Assembly: GCA_018399055.1 (NCBI GenBank) | Contig: CP073762.1 | Coordinates: 1-64,000 of the forward strand | Reading direction: 5' to 3' | Origin: Simkaniaceae bacterium | Lineage (GTDB): Bacteria; Chlamydiota; Chlamydiia; Chlamydiales; Simkaniaceae | Length of the DNA stretch: 64,000 nt | Shown: piece by piece, positions 46,071 to 54,026 of the stretch | Numbering within the stretch: position 1 is the stretch's first letter | How the letters are laid out: every line of letters begins with the position of its first letter | Program-made: the position numbers and the translations under genes | Notes under the pieces: generated by a model | Databases searched by the model: none | The model's input: the letters and a program-made list of their open reading frames with translations, nothing else | What the model was told of the DNA's origin: nothing

Positions 46071-47234
46071 TTACCTTTTAAAACCAATTTTAGCATTTTC
46101 ATTCTTTGTCTGTTCCAAGTAAGCAGCATCCATTGTAACCATATTTGTGGCCTGCGTATTTCTCCATGCGTTTTCCATAGCATTGCTTCTTTTATTCATC
46201 GCGATTAGCTGCATCCACAGTCCTGCAAAAAGAGCCAAATTTACTGCTAAGATCACTGCGTTAAAGAGGAGAATCTGGTTATTCTTACGAGAGATCGAGA
46301 CAAGTCGTCTTCTAACGGTTCTCTCGAATTTTGTCTCATCTTCAAACCACGTTGAAGCATAGTAGTGATGAGCAAACAGGGAAATACCATCATCAATACG
46401 ATTGAAGTAAGCTGCTGGAAAGGCAATATCTTTTGTTTCTCCTTTTCCGATAAGCTCTCTTACGGAATCACCAAAAGAAGACCAACTACGCTGCGCCACA
46501 CGATAGATAATTGATTCCTTATCACTGCCTGGATAAGCAATAGAGATTTCATTCCAACGCTCTTTCACATGTTCAATAGTTTTCTTAAGAATTGGGTGTT
46601 TTGGGCAGGTCCCAATAACATTATTATTCACAGAAATCGAACTGTTAAGCACCGGTTCATGAGGAGGCTCCAAACCACAATATAGATCGAAGTTATGGTG
46701 GAATGGTGCAAAGGATTTAAAACACTTTACGTCATGATCAACATAAAGACCTCCCTCTTGGTAAAGAATCTCGTATCTAAGTAGATCAGACTTTTCGGCG
46801 TAGTTGTCAGACTCCTCGTAATAATCCCCCAACGTTTCAAAATTGAAATCCGAAACGAGATTCAATTTCATGTTTCTATTTGGGAGAGGACGCCTGCGGT
46901 CTGTCCAAAATTTGATTGTCCAGTCGGGGTGCTTTTCAATCCAAGAATTCACATTCTCAACACCTTCCTTGGGAAACGGATTCGGTCCGACCCAAATCAC
47001 GTGAACGACCTTAGGAATTTTAACCCCATCATTCTTCAGAAACTGCAATTTGCTATTTTTTTCGTATAGCGCCGTGAAAAGCCGAATATTCTGATAATCT
47101 TCATGCGTCTTAACAAATTTCCAAACGCTTTTGTTGGACCCCATCAAAGTATTGAAATCATCACCATGTTTGAATGCATTTTTTCTCTCGCGAGAAAAGG
47201 GGAAGGCACGTAGTGGATTCAACGTTTTTTTCAA
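46071..47234 (-). CDS. GT32-type glycosyltransferase, close duplicate with an extra C-terminal tail
   Basis: The 387-residue protein is highly similar to the 43903-44970 product from FNTLMGSNKSVWKFV onwards, with IPKVVHVIWVGPNPFP and YVDHDVKC. Two ends differ. The first about 24 residues (MKKTLNPLRAFPFSRERK) lack a hydrophobic signal. The C-terminus continues past the membrane segment with MENAWRNTQATNMVTMDAAY and ends IGFKR; this tail is homologous to the end of the upstream GT2-type protein. The start is TTG at 47234 with AAAAGG upstream. It is likely cytoplasmic-facing or differently targeted than its twin. Confidence 0.75.
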   Translation of the reverse strand: MKKTLNPLRAFPFSRERKNAFKHGDDFNTLMGSNKSVWKFVKTHEDYQNIRLFTALYEKNSKLQFLKNDGVKIPKVVHVIWVGPNPFPKEGVENVNSWIEKHPDWTIKFWTDRRRPLPNRNMKLNLVSDFNFETLGDYYEESDNYAEKSDLLRYEILYQEGGLYVDHDVKCFKSFAPFHHNFDLYCGLEPPHEPVLNSSISVNNNVIGTCPKHPILKKTIEHVKERWNEISIAYPGSDKESIIYRVAQRSWSSFGDSVRELIGKGETKDIAFPAAYFNRIDDGISLFAHHYYASTWFEDETKFERTVRRRLVSISRKNNQILLFNAVILAVNLALFAGLWMQLIAMNKRSNAMENAWRNTQATNMVTMDAAYLEQTKNENAKIGFKR

Positions 47235-47237
47235 ACC

Positions 47238-48842
47238 TTACCTTTTCGTAAACTCTGGATTAAAATCAATTTCAACACTTTTATTTTCAATCCGTTCCAA
47301 GGGAACAATGTCCATCTTCAGCCCCTGATCAAAGAAAGTCAGAAGCTCTTTTGTCGATATATTTGTGACTTGCTCAACTACCCATTCATTCTCCATAACA
47401 ATGTTCAGGGGTAAGTTCACAACTTTTGATTGGTCATAGTATAACCCAACTTGGGATAAATCTGCATGTTCATTCCACAGAGCTTGTAAAATATTTGGGC
47501 TGTGAAACTTCATACATAAGAAATTAGGATAGATATCCTCCTTTCTAAATAGAGTCATGTTGACAGAATTTGGGAACGCCCACTCCCCATCCATCTCAGA
47601 AAATTGCCAAGCATTCACACCCTCAGCAATGGGAATTCTTTTCTCCTCAACATGGTTATCTAGATGGCGCCCTAACCTAAAGTAGAACCCATACGCACCC
47701 GTTTCCTTTAAAGCTTGTGTCGCTTTATTGAGATCAATAGAATCCTTTATTACATTATCATCCAAAGCAAAAGCTACAAAGCGAGCGGTGGATACATTTC
47801 GATCAAAAACAGTTTTTTGAACCACAGGAGCAAAATCCTCAGAAGGGTTTTCAACTGATTGGCGGATGTATATCACATGAGGAAAGGCCTCTTTAACTTT
47901 CTGATAACCTCTCTCATAATGATCATTCCCCGCTCGATAAATCACAAATTGTCGATGAAGATTTTTAAGATATTTATCTGAAGACTCTAGGAAGGCATAG
48001 AGTTGCAAAGGACGGTTGTAGGAAAAAACCACAATATCAACCCGCTCCTCATCCAAAGTATAATCATGCCATGGGTTTTCCTTAACACGAGCGTAGTTCT
48101 CCGTTCTTAACTGACCCGGGTATTTCTTATCTAATGGACTTAACAAAAGTGGCTTAGGAATTAAATATGCATGCTCTCCAGACAATTCCAGAAGAGGCAT
48201 CGCAATCACCCCCTCATACTCCCCAAGCTTAAAGGTGCCATCCGTCAAAAAATCTTGCAACTTGATGTGTTTGAAAAGTCCAGCATAAAAAATTTGATAA
48301 TTTTCTCCTGCAGTAACTTTTTCAAATGAGTTGAGTCTCATTTCCTCACCTGATGCCATCCAAACAGCGGAGTCTGCAAAATAGGTATTCAAGAGATCGA
48401 GAACATCATTGTGAGCAAACATTTCTTCATTCCTGAGAAGCACTACGATCTCATCAGATTTGCATGAATGAACGGCTCTATAAAGACTTTCAATGCTTCC
48501 AAGGGGTTTCTGGTTCCTTATATAGGTCACCTTCCCCTCTGTGTCATACTTTTCAATCAATAAAGGGTCCATGTTTAACCCATCGTTGATATAAATCACC
48601 CGAAAGTCAGAATAGTTTTGGCTTAGAACTGACAGCAAACTTTGCTCAGCAACACCTTCCCTGTCCTTAGCATATGTGATAACAACAAAAGACTTATTAT
48701 GAATGACAGGCTCAGTTGCATAAGCTGTTTGCTCTCTTTGCATGTGCCTTTTTGCTTGAACCTCCGCTCTGATCTCTCGATAACTTACACCAAGCGCAAA
48801 TCCTATCCCGATCAAAAACAATATAAAAAAAGCTCGTTTCAT
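47238..48842 (-). CDS. membrane-anchored protein with two GT2-like domains
   Basis: From the ATG at 48842 the protein has about 534 residues, with an N-terminal anchor (AFFILFLIGIGFALGVSY). The first GT-A-like domain has KSFVVITYAKDREGVAEQSL, QNYSDFRVIYINDG and DEIVVLLRNEEMFAHNDVL. The second begins VDIVVFSYNRPLQLYAFLES and carries YRAGNDHYERGYQKV. It is a paralogue of the 41541-43049 gene. It is the first gene of the cluster, lying just downstream of the IS5-family element. Its last 50 residues (from MENEWVVEQVTN) are shared with the GT32 protein that follows. GGAG precedes the ATG at a longish distance. Confidence 0.72.
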   Translation of the reverse strand: MKRAFFILFLIGIGFALGVSYREIRAEVQAKRHMQREQTAYATEPVIHNKSFVVITYAKDREGVAEQSLLSVLSQNYSDFRVIYINDGLNMDPLLIEKYDTEGKVTYIRNQKPLGSIESLYRAVHSCKSDEIVVLLRNEEMFAHNDVLDLLNTYFADSAVWMASGEEMRLNSFEKVTAGENYQIFYAGLFKHIKLQDFLTDGTFKLGEYEGVIAMPLLELSGEHAYLIPKPLLLSPLDKKYPGQLRTENYARVKENPWHDYTLDEERVDIVVFSYNRPLQLYAFLESSDKYLKNLHRQFVIYRAGNDHYERGYQKVKEAFPHVIYIRQSVENPSEDFAPVVQKTVFDRNVSTARFVAFALDDNVIKDSIDLNKATQALKETGAYGFYFRLGRHLDNHVEEKRIPIAEGVNAWQFSEMDGEWAFPNSVNMTLFRKEDIYPNFLCMKFHSPNILQALWNEHADLSQVGLYYDQSKVVNLPLNIVMENEWVVEQVTNISTKELLTFFDQGLKMDIVPLERIENKSVEIDFNPEFTKR

Positions 48843-48919
48843 GACATGTATACTCCAAAAGCAGTATTTTTTTGAAAAACACGGTACTTGGTTCACAATT
48901 CCCATTCAACCAAAAAAAT

Positions 48920-50105
48920 GGGGCTGTTGAGAACCAAAAAAATTTAGAGCCCTTCAGAATATAAAAGTTTCGAGTTTGGGAGAATATATATTTTTGGATC
49001 TTTTTTGATAGATTTTGTGGTTCATAAGTGTTGAGAACTGGAAAATTCAGTCCATTTGGACACACCCCTCCCTATAAGAGGCATAAATTTGGGGGATCTA
49101 GAACCGTTAGCCTCTTCAGGTTATAGCAAATAGCCTGCATAAAAGCTGCAAACTGATTTTTTGCAATTCCTCGGTAACGGACTCGTTTTTCTCTTTGCGA
49201 AAAAACCCGTTCATAGGGAGCCCGCACAGAGCTGTACCATCGGTCTTGATCTTTATTTTTTCTCTTCATGGTATTTTTTTTGATCGCACATAGATGTACA
49301 CCCTTTGCCTTGGCGATTTTAGGAGCGGGATTTATACAATACCCTTTATCCATATAGCCAGATCCTTGGGTAGGACACACATGCTTGAAACCTGAAGCAT
49401 CTGTAATATTAGCTGGGGTAATCGCAACCTTATTGATCAGGCCTGTCTGCATATCTACACTGGCATGCTTCTTATAACCATACCAGTATTTATTCTTTCC
49501 CTTACAACCAATCTTCGCTTGAGCATCTGCAGAAAACTGAGAGATGTTTTCGTTGTTTAGCTTCTCGTATTTTTCTGCAATTGCCTTGTCTCTTTCCTCC
49601 CACAAATTTGCTTTAGCGATTAGATGAGTTGCGTCGACAAAGGTAAAAACCTCACTCATCAGTCCTTGTCTTTTTAACTGATCTCTTAAATCGGCAAAGA
49701 CCTTGGACAAGGTATTGGTTCCTATCTTTTTTCTAAGCTGGCAAAAAACTGTGTGGTCTGGGGTGTTGTCCCTGAGATTAAACCCACAAAACCATCGAGC
49801 TGCATTGTTTTCTTGGATAAAGCGTTCCAGTTCTCTATCGCTGCAGTTCTCCATGAACTGCAGCAATAAACACTTGAATAATCGAAGTAACCCATACCCC
49901 TTGTGAGGGTTATTCTTTTCCAGTTTTTTCAGCCTTTTCTCTACAAGGCTGAACGACCAAATTTTGGCAAATTTTCGGTAATTATGACTTTCTGGAACTA
50001 AATCTTCTAAGCAAATCATCTCAACTTGTTGCATGGGGACCCTCATTTAAAAAAAAGAATGAGTTTAAATCATTTTAGAAAATTAGACCAGTTCTCAACA
50101 GTCCC
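48920..50105 (-). mobile_element. IS5-family insertion sequence with a duplicated terminal repeat
   Basis: A transposase gene is bracketed by inverted repeats. The outer pair GGGGCTGTTGAGAAC (48920-48934) and its near-perfect complement (50091-50105) gives a 1186-bp element. An alternative inner left end TGTTGAGAACTGG (49029-49041) pairs perfectly with 50088-50100 and would give about 1072 bp. No target duplication is recognisable for either choice. The right end supplies the last codons of the neighbouring gene at 50070-51104. Confidence 0.75.
49072..50046 (-). CDS. IS5-family transposase
   Basis: The 324-residue protein has the DUF772-type N-terminal domain (GYGLLRLFKCLLLQFMENCS, CGFNLRDNTPDHTVFCQLR) and a DDE core with VFTFVDATHLIAKANLWEER (first Asp) and YWYGYKKHASVD. 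The second Asp is in SGYMDKGYC, and the closing segment YERVFSQREKRVRYRGIAKN contains the glutamate. It appears complete. It starts MRVPMQQVEMI close to the right end of the element. Confidence 0.92.
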   Translation of the reverse strand: MRVPMQQVEMICLEDLVPESHNYRKFAKIWSFSLVEKRLKKLEKNNPHKGYGLLRLFKCLLLQFMENCSDRELERFIQENNAARWFCGFNLRDNTPDHTVFCQLRKKIGTNTLSKVFADLRDQLKRQGLMSEVFTFVDATHLIAKANLWEERDKAIAEKYEKLNNENISQFSADAQAKIGCKGKNKYWYGYKKHASVDMQTGLINKVAITPANITDASGFKHVCPTQGSGYMDKGYCINPAPKIAKAKGVHLCAIKKNTMKRKNKDQDRWYSSVRAPYERVFSQREKRVRYRGIAKNQFAAFMQAICYNLKRLTVLDPPNLCLL

Positions 50106-51104
50106 TTTTTCTAGAATAAGGCCTCGTGAATATTGTCTTGTTACAGATGATGAATCACGTCCAATGTACTTATTTTCCAAGCACCAACTTAAAACCAGCG
50201 CTTCTTTCATGCAATTCTCATCAAATGTATCGGGATCCTCTGATAATGACCATTCTTCGAACTTAACGTGTTGATAAACACGTACCAACTCTGCGATCCT
50301 TTGCTCAGGAGTGTGTTTCGGATCAACATTAACGATTTGTTCAAACTGCTCACCCATCAGTTTAGATTGGATAACGTCTATGACACCATGAAAGCACGGA
50401 TTTGAGGGAGGAAATAAAGAGGAAATTTCTTGAACAGAAAACTTCTGCACCGAAGCGCGCAAGGTGTCAATTCCGCTTCTAATATTAGCACTTAAACCAG
50501 TTTTGTTTGAAGACCATTCTGAACTAGCATGAACATAACCATCTAACCCCCCTAAATGGTCAAAAAAATCATCCGGATCCGGAAATTCATCAAGTAATCG
50601 TTCTAAGCGCTTAAACTTTTGAAAATGCTGTCTAAAGCTATCAGAGCTCAGTGAGTCATCTTGTAATTGTTCATCATAATTCTCAAGGTGATTGGCCATT
50701 GGATTGCGACTCAAAGAGTCTTTTGTTTGATCATGATCATAAGAAGGCTGGTAGATAGAGATAAAATATCGTGCAGCAGCCCATGCTACCACCTGGTAGA
50801 CTGCGTAACGTGTAGTGGTACTCCACGTTCTTTTTTCCTGAGTCTTATATTGAATAAGTAGGGCGCCGCATCCTAAAGATAAAATCAAAAATGCTCGTTT
50901 TTTTTCCGTTGAAAGATTTGTCCACTGAGTGGCGATTACTCCCGCGCTTGATAGGAGAGGGGCATAAAACAAACCGGCCTTTGTTGCACCTGGAAAATAT
51001 GAGGAGAAACGACTAGAACGGGCGAGCCATGCAGCCCCAAAGAAAACGGTTGGAGCTAAAAATGTATTAATAATTTTTTCATTCGAAGCGATTGAAGACA
51101 CCAT
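50070..51104 (-). CDS. lineage-specific protein with hydrophobic N-terminal half, C-terminus altered by an insertion
   Basis: The ATG at 51104 has AAAAGGGAAAA upstream. About 344 residues follow: three or four hydrophobic segments in the first 130 (TFLAPTVFFGAAWLARSS, GLFYAPLLSSAGVIATQW, AFLILSLGCGALLIQY, YAVYQVVAWAAARYFIS). A soluble acidic domain (FQKFKRLERLLDEFPDPDDF) comes next. The last ten residues, TVENWSNFLK, are encoded by the terminal repeat of the IS5-family element, so the native C-terminus is lost. I know no family. The layout suits a membrane-inserted or secreted chlamydial protein. Confidence 0.6.
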   Translation of the reverse strand: MVSSIASNEKIINTFLAPTVFFGAAWLARSSRFSSYFPGATKAGLFYAPLLSSAGVIATQWTNLSTEKKRAFLILSLGCGALLIQYKTQEKRTWSTTTRYAVYQVVAWAAARYFISIYQPSYDHDQTKDSLSRNPMANHLENYDEQLQDDSLSSDSFRQHFQKFKRLERLLDEFPDPDDFFDHLGGLDGYVHASSEWSSNKTGLSANIRSGIDTLRASVQKFSVQEISSLFPPSNPCFHGVIDVIQSKLMGEQFEQIVNVDPKHTPEQRIAELVRVYQHVKFEEWSLSEDPDTFDENCMKEALVLSWCLENKYIGRDSSSVTRQYSRGLILEKGTVENWSNFLK

Positions 51105-51296
51105 AATTTTCCCTTTTTTGGAGAAGATTATACCCATCTAAAACAAAAGAATTCCACTGAAAAGCACTTAGTGTGTTTTTTGTTATAACCCGCTGATTTT
51201 CAGTAAAATAAACTTGCACAGGCCTAAAATTTACCATCCCTGAGGTAAGCTGTCAGAGTATTACGTGAATTTTCCCTATCGGGACGACTGTGATCT

Positions 51297-51332
51297 TAAA
51301 ACTTGCTTGCCACAATCCGCCCTCGTGGCAAG
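51297..51332 (-). terminator. intrinsic terminator downstream of the 51351-51707 gene
   Basis: CTTGCCAC (51306-51313) and GTGGCAAG (51325-51332) form a perfect 8-bp stem. Read on the minus strand it is followed by CAAGTTTTAAG. The rest of the gap 51105-51350 shows short AT-rich repeats but no further feature I can name. Confidence 0.65.
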
Positions 51333-51350
51333 TCAAGGGGAAATGAGCAG

Positions 51351-51707
51351 TTATTCTTGGACAAGGAAAAAGGATACAACTGAGCCTGCAGCGAGAGCCG
51401 CAGATTGCATATTTGTCAGCTCTTTGTTGAACAAAATCTTTTGCTTGAAAAAAGCATGGTTGATTTTGGGCGTCAAAAAGAAAGCAGCTCCGAACCCAAT
51501 GGCATGGATCAACCACTTTTTTTCTTTTTCGGTGTTTTTAGTGCCTGATAAGTTCTTAACAGCAAAATAAGTCCCCGCATATGTTGTTGCACTGACAAGA
51601 GAAGGAATTTGCGCTTCTGCAAATGCTTTAAAAAGGGATTTTGAAAAGACTTGCCCAAGAAGCCCTCCAAAAGCGCCACGTGCTGCAATGAGTGGTAATG
51701 CGTGCAT
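51351..51707 (-). CDS. small hydrophobic protein, paralogue of 61177-61566
   Basis: The protein of about 118 residues starts at the ATG at 51707, nine bases after GGAG; an ATG at 51713 is also possible. It contains LLGQVFSKSLFKAFAEAQIP and SATTYAGTYFAV, then a central charged linker. Two hydrophobic stretches follow (HAIGFGAAFFLTP and SAALAAGSVVSFFLV). The first motif recurs as LTGQLFSKSLFTSFGKSQLP in the 61177 gene, with the same order of segments, so the two are paralogues. The function is unknown; a small two- or three-helix membrane protein or effector is plausible. Confidence 0.65.
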   Translation of the reverse strand: MHALPLIAARGAFGGLLGQVFSKSLFKAFAEAQIPSLVSATTYAGTYFAVKNLSGTKNTEKEKKWLIHAIGFGAAFFLTPKINHAFFKQKILFNKELTNMQSAALAAGSVVSFFLVQE

Positions 51708-51898
51708 AATCATAATCTCCAAATTGGTAATAAATTGATAGAGGATCGTACATGAACTCATTTTAATAAGCACAGATTTTCCCAAAAATTTATACGGCCT
51801 CTAAGCAATAGGACAAGAGTTGTTCTAACAGTAATGCGGATCTTTGCTAGCTTAAATAGAAGATTTTCTTTAACATGGGAAGTGCATTTTTGCAAAAA

Positions 51899-52090
51899 AG
51901 TGCCCCAGGAGGTTCGAGGCCTCCCAGGGCGTGAAACTAAGGCACTACTTGTAGATGCGCCCTTAGTCTCGCCTTCCATTATAGGGAATACGGTTCTAAA
52001 AATCTATAGCTCTTCGTATCAAGGCTACGCTTTGATACCTCGAGTATTTGTGCGGGTAGTGCCTTCTTTTTTAAATAAAACAGAAGGAGA
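51899..52090. promoter_or_regulatory. densely structured region with competing complementary segments
   Basis: This part of the 390-bp gap contains several nested complementarities. They are GCCCCAGGAGG/CCTCCCAGGGC around 51902-51930, CTAAGG/CCTTAG (51937-51942 and 51961-51966, extended by GGCG/CGCC) and GTATCAAGG/CTTTGATAC (52016-52038). A perfect 10-bp long-range match also joins AAGGCACTAC (51939-51948) and GTAGTGCCTT (52056-52065). CCTTCT (52062-52067) can pair with AGAAGG (52082-52087), which is part of the ribosome-binding site of the next gene. Several of these pairings exclude each other, as in a switch. On the minus strand the first hairpin is fully paired with G-U wobbles and followed by six T residues, so a minus-strand RNA is also possible. 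Confidence 0.5.
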
Positions 52091-52098
52091 CCTCTTTT

Positions 52099-52332
52099 AT
52101 GAAACATCAAAAATTTTGGACCCAAAAACTCTTTGAGAAGCAAAACGAAGTGCAGATGAGCATTCAGGAAATTGCAGACTTTTTGGGCATCAGTCGAACA
52201 TCAGCAAGAAACTATATCAAAAGAGATCTCGAGACAAAACTGATCGAGAGATGGAACCAATTTGTAGAATCGAAAAAGACGCGGCTGGTATGCCAAGGGA
52301 AAAACATCTACAAACTAAAGGGTTCTGCTTAA
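52099..52332 (+). CDS. small helix-turn-helix protein
   Basis: The 77-residue protein has a clear helix-turn-helix: MSIQEIADFLGISRTSARNY at about residues 20-39. A basic C-terminal part (KKTRLVCQGKNIYKLKG) follows. It probably binds DNA. AAGGAG lies nine bases before the ATG, and part of that site is complementary to sequence 20 bases upstream. A perfect hairpin terminator follows the stop, so this is a single-gene transcript with a structured leader. What it regulates is not visible; its own leader or the neighbouring hydrophobic-protein genes are candidates. Confidence 0.65.
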   Translation: MKHQKFWTQKLFEKQNEVQMSIQEIADFLGISRTSARNYIKRDLETKLIERWNQFVESKKTRLVCQGKNIYKLKGSA

Positions 52333-52352
52333 TAAAGAGCTATATTGACAAA

Positions 52353-52377
52353 GAAGAGAAGCTTGATGCTTCTCTTC
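52353..52377. terminator. hairpin terminator between convergent genes
   Basis: GAAGAGAAGC (52353-52362) and GCTTCTCTTC (52368-52377) form a perfect 10-bp stem with a 5-base loop. The flanks are TTGACAAA on the left and AATCTTAG on the right, so it can serve both the plus-strand helix-turn-helix gene and the minus-strand gene ending at 52399. Confidence 0.75.
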
Positions 52378-52398
52378 AATCTTAGTTTGAAACGATTC

Positions 52399-52716
52399 TT
52401 ATGTACGCCAATAGTCAGCTAAAACCGGCTTTAGCCTTGCTATTTCATTGTGGACCGGGCCTAATTTAGCGTAGGCATCACGAAAATTTTTACCAGTATT
52501 TGGACTCAAAGCATCCTGAGCCATAGCGCTCATTAATTTTTTTTCTTGCCGTTCTAAACTTTTCAATTTCAACGTTAGTCCAGCCCATTTGAAGAACTTA
52601 ACGACAATATTGTCGGTCTTTTGACTTGTCTTGTCTGAAAAATTCGCATCATTCTTAACCCCTTGTGATGGGGTTTGAGCTTTATTAAGATTAATTGATT
52701 GTAATGATAAATCCAT
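52399..52716 (-). CDS. hypothetical protein, 105 residues
   Basis: No family is recognised. The protein is soluble: a polar, asparagine- and serine-rich first 36 residues, then a helical part (VVKFFKWAGLTLKLKSLERQ, KLMSAMAQDAL) and a helical C-terminus (YAKLGPVHNEIARLKPVLAD). The disordered N-terminus without a hydrophobic signal would be compatible with type III secretion, but that is speculation. AAAGAAAG lies about seven bases before the ATG. Confidence 0.55.
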   Translation of the reverse strand: MDLSLQSINLNKAQTPSQGVKNDANFSDKTSQKTDNIVVKFFKWAGLTLKLKSLERQEKKLMSAMAQDALSPNTGKNFRDAYAKLGPVHNEIARLKPVLADYWRT

Positions 52717-52848
52717 ATTATTCTTTCTTTTTTATCCTCCTCCTTGTGTATTTCTTGTGCTCTACCTACCCAGTGCTCAGATAAAACCTATACAAATAAA
52801 TCTAATGTATAGCATCATGTGTCATTGAATTTTTTATTGGTAAACAAC

Positions 52849-54012
52849 ATGACAAAATACTTCAAAGCCCCTCTTCTTTTTCTTGGTCTTCTGGTTTCAC
52901 TCGGGCCCCTAAATGCTTCTGAAAGTAGCGATAAACCATGCCAAACATCGGATGATCACACTCCTTTCCAAAACCTTTTAGAGAGTAAAGAGAGAAGACT
53001 AGAGACCGGAGTGGAACTCCTTGTATTTACCTCTACGATCAGCTCCATTTTCTCCGATGCACAGGTGCTTCTAGATGAAGCCTTCGGCACGGATAATTCA
53101 GCGCAAATTTTTCGCAACAAAGTAGAGTCTATCGACCCTGATTACGATGCCGGCTTGTCGGTGTATTTTAAGTACCATCCTAGCAGACTCATGAATACGA
53201 TCGGTCTTTCGTACAGCTATATTCACAGCGACGGAGACGGCCATCTAAATCAAGAAAATAGCACCTTTATCCCTCTTACAAATGTGACTCAAACAACAGA
53301 GCAACATGACAAGGGCTCTCAACACACGCACCTCCATATTGCCAACTTAACAATAGAAAAATCCTTGCCTATTACCCCTTACTTTCTGATTAACCTCCAA
53401 ACAGGGATGGCCTTTCACAGCTTTCACTACTCTTTTGATTTGCAAAATCAGTTGGACGTGACTCAGGTCACTGGTTTTGGAGGAGCTATCGTCGGTATTC
53501 AGAATGTAAATATTTCTGCGAATGAAAAGGGGAATTTCTACGGCGTGGGTCCCAATATCGGAGTGCAATTTGATTTTGCACTATTTTCCCCTAATTCATG
53601 TCATGATTTGAATTTTGTAGGGATGACAAACTTTGGCTTTATCTGCGCACGCGACTCTCTTGAAGGGAGCCTTTCGTATAACAAACGTTTACTCATTAAT
53701 GGGCAGGACACAGGGTCCAACTCCTCCTACATCACATGGAAGAACCCATCGGTTACCCATTTTATTCCTAACATTAATTTAGACTTCAAGCTCCAGTATC
53801 GCTGGCATCACATCCATCGCTCGAGTATATCCTTAATCCTATCCCTAGGATACCGATTTATTAGTTACTGGAATGTAGATCAGACGGGAAGGAGAGTGTG
53901 TGCGCTCAACGGTGATGAAACACCTTCTTTGCAAGATTACACAATATACCCAAGAGATATCGAAGATTTCGGGTACTGTGGCCCTTACTTGAGGATAGGC
54001 GTAGGCTTTTAG
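52849..54012 (+). CDS. MOMP-like outer membrane beta-barrel protein
   Basis: The 387-residue protein from the ATG at 52849 has a signal peptide (APLLFLGLLVSLGPLNA). The barrel follows with GVELLVFTSTISSIFSDAQ, NTIGLSYSYIHSDGDGHLN and HTHLHIANLTIEKSLPI, and ends in LRIGVGF. Segment order and several motifs match the 28703-29821 protein, so both belong to one porin-like family. It contains six or so cysteines, which could form disulfide links as in chlamydial outer membranes. No strong ribosome-binding site is seen. Two exported proteins follow closely on the same strand. Confidence 0.8.
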   Translation: MTKYFKAPLLFLGLLVSLGPLNASESSDKPCQTSDDHTPFQNLLESKERRLETGVELLVFTSTISSIFSDAQVLLDEAFGTDNSAQIFRNKVESIDPDYDAGLSVYFKYHPSRLMNTIGLSYSYIHSDGDGHLNQENSTFIPLTNVTQTTEQHDKGSQHTHLHIANLTIEKSLPITPYFLINLQTGMAFHSFHYSFDLQNQLDVTQVTGFGGAIVGIQNVNISANEKGNFYGVGPNIGVQFDFALFSPNSCHDLNFVGMTNFGFICARDSLEGSLSYNKRLLINGQDTGSNSSYITWKNPSVTHFIPNINLDFKLQYRWHHIHRSSISLILSLGYRFISYWNVDQTGRRVCALNGDETPSLQDYTIYPRDIEDFGYCGPYLRIGVGF

Positions 54013-54026
54013 ATGGGTAAGATACC

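Noticed and set aside
48712-49065. A 117-codon minus-strand frame between the glycosyltransferase cluster and the transposase
   Set aside because: Phenylalanine- and lysine-rich translation of AT-rich sequence spanning the element end and the start of the next gene; no ribosome-binding site.
51265-51570. A 101-codon plus-strand frame
   Set aside because: It overlaps the terminator and the antisense of the small hydrophobic protein gene, whose paralogue elsewhere confirms the minus-strand reading.
51906-51922. A tRNA T-arm-like element (GGAGG-TTCGAGG-CCTCC) suggesting a tRNA or tmRNA gene
   Set aside because: No matching acceptor stem, D arm or anticodon arm can be found at the right distance on either strand, and the tmRNA hallmarks are absent.
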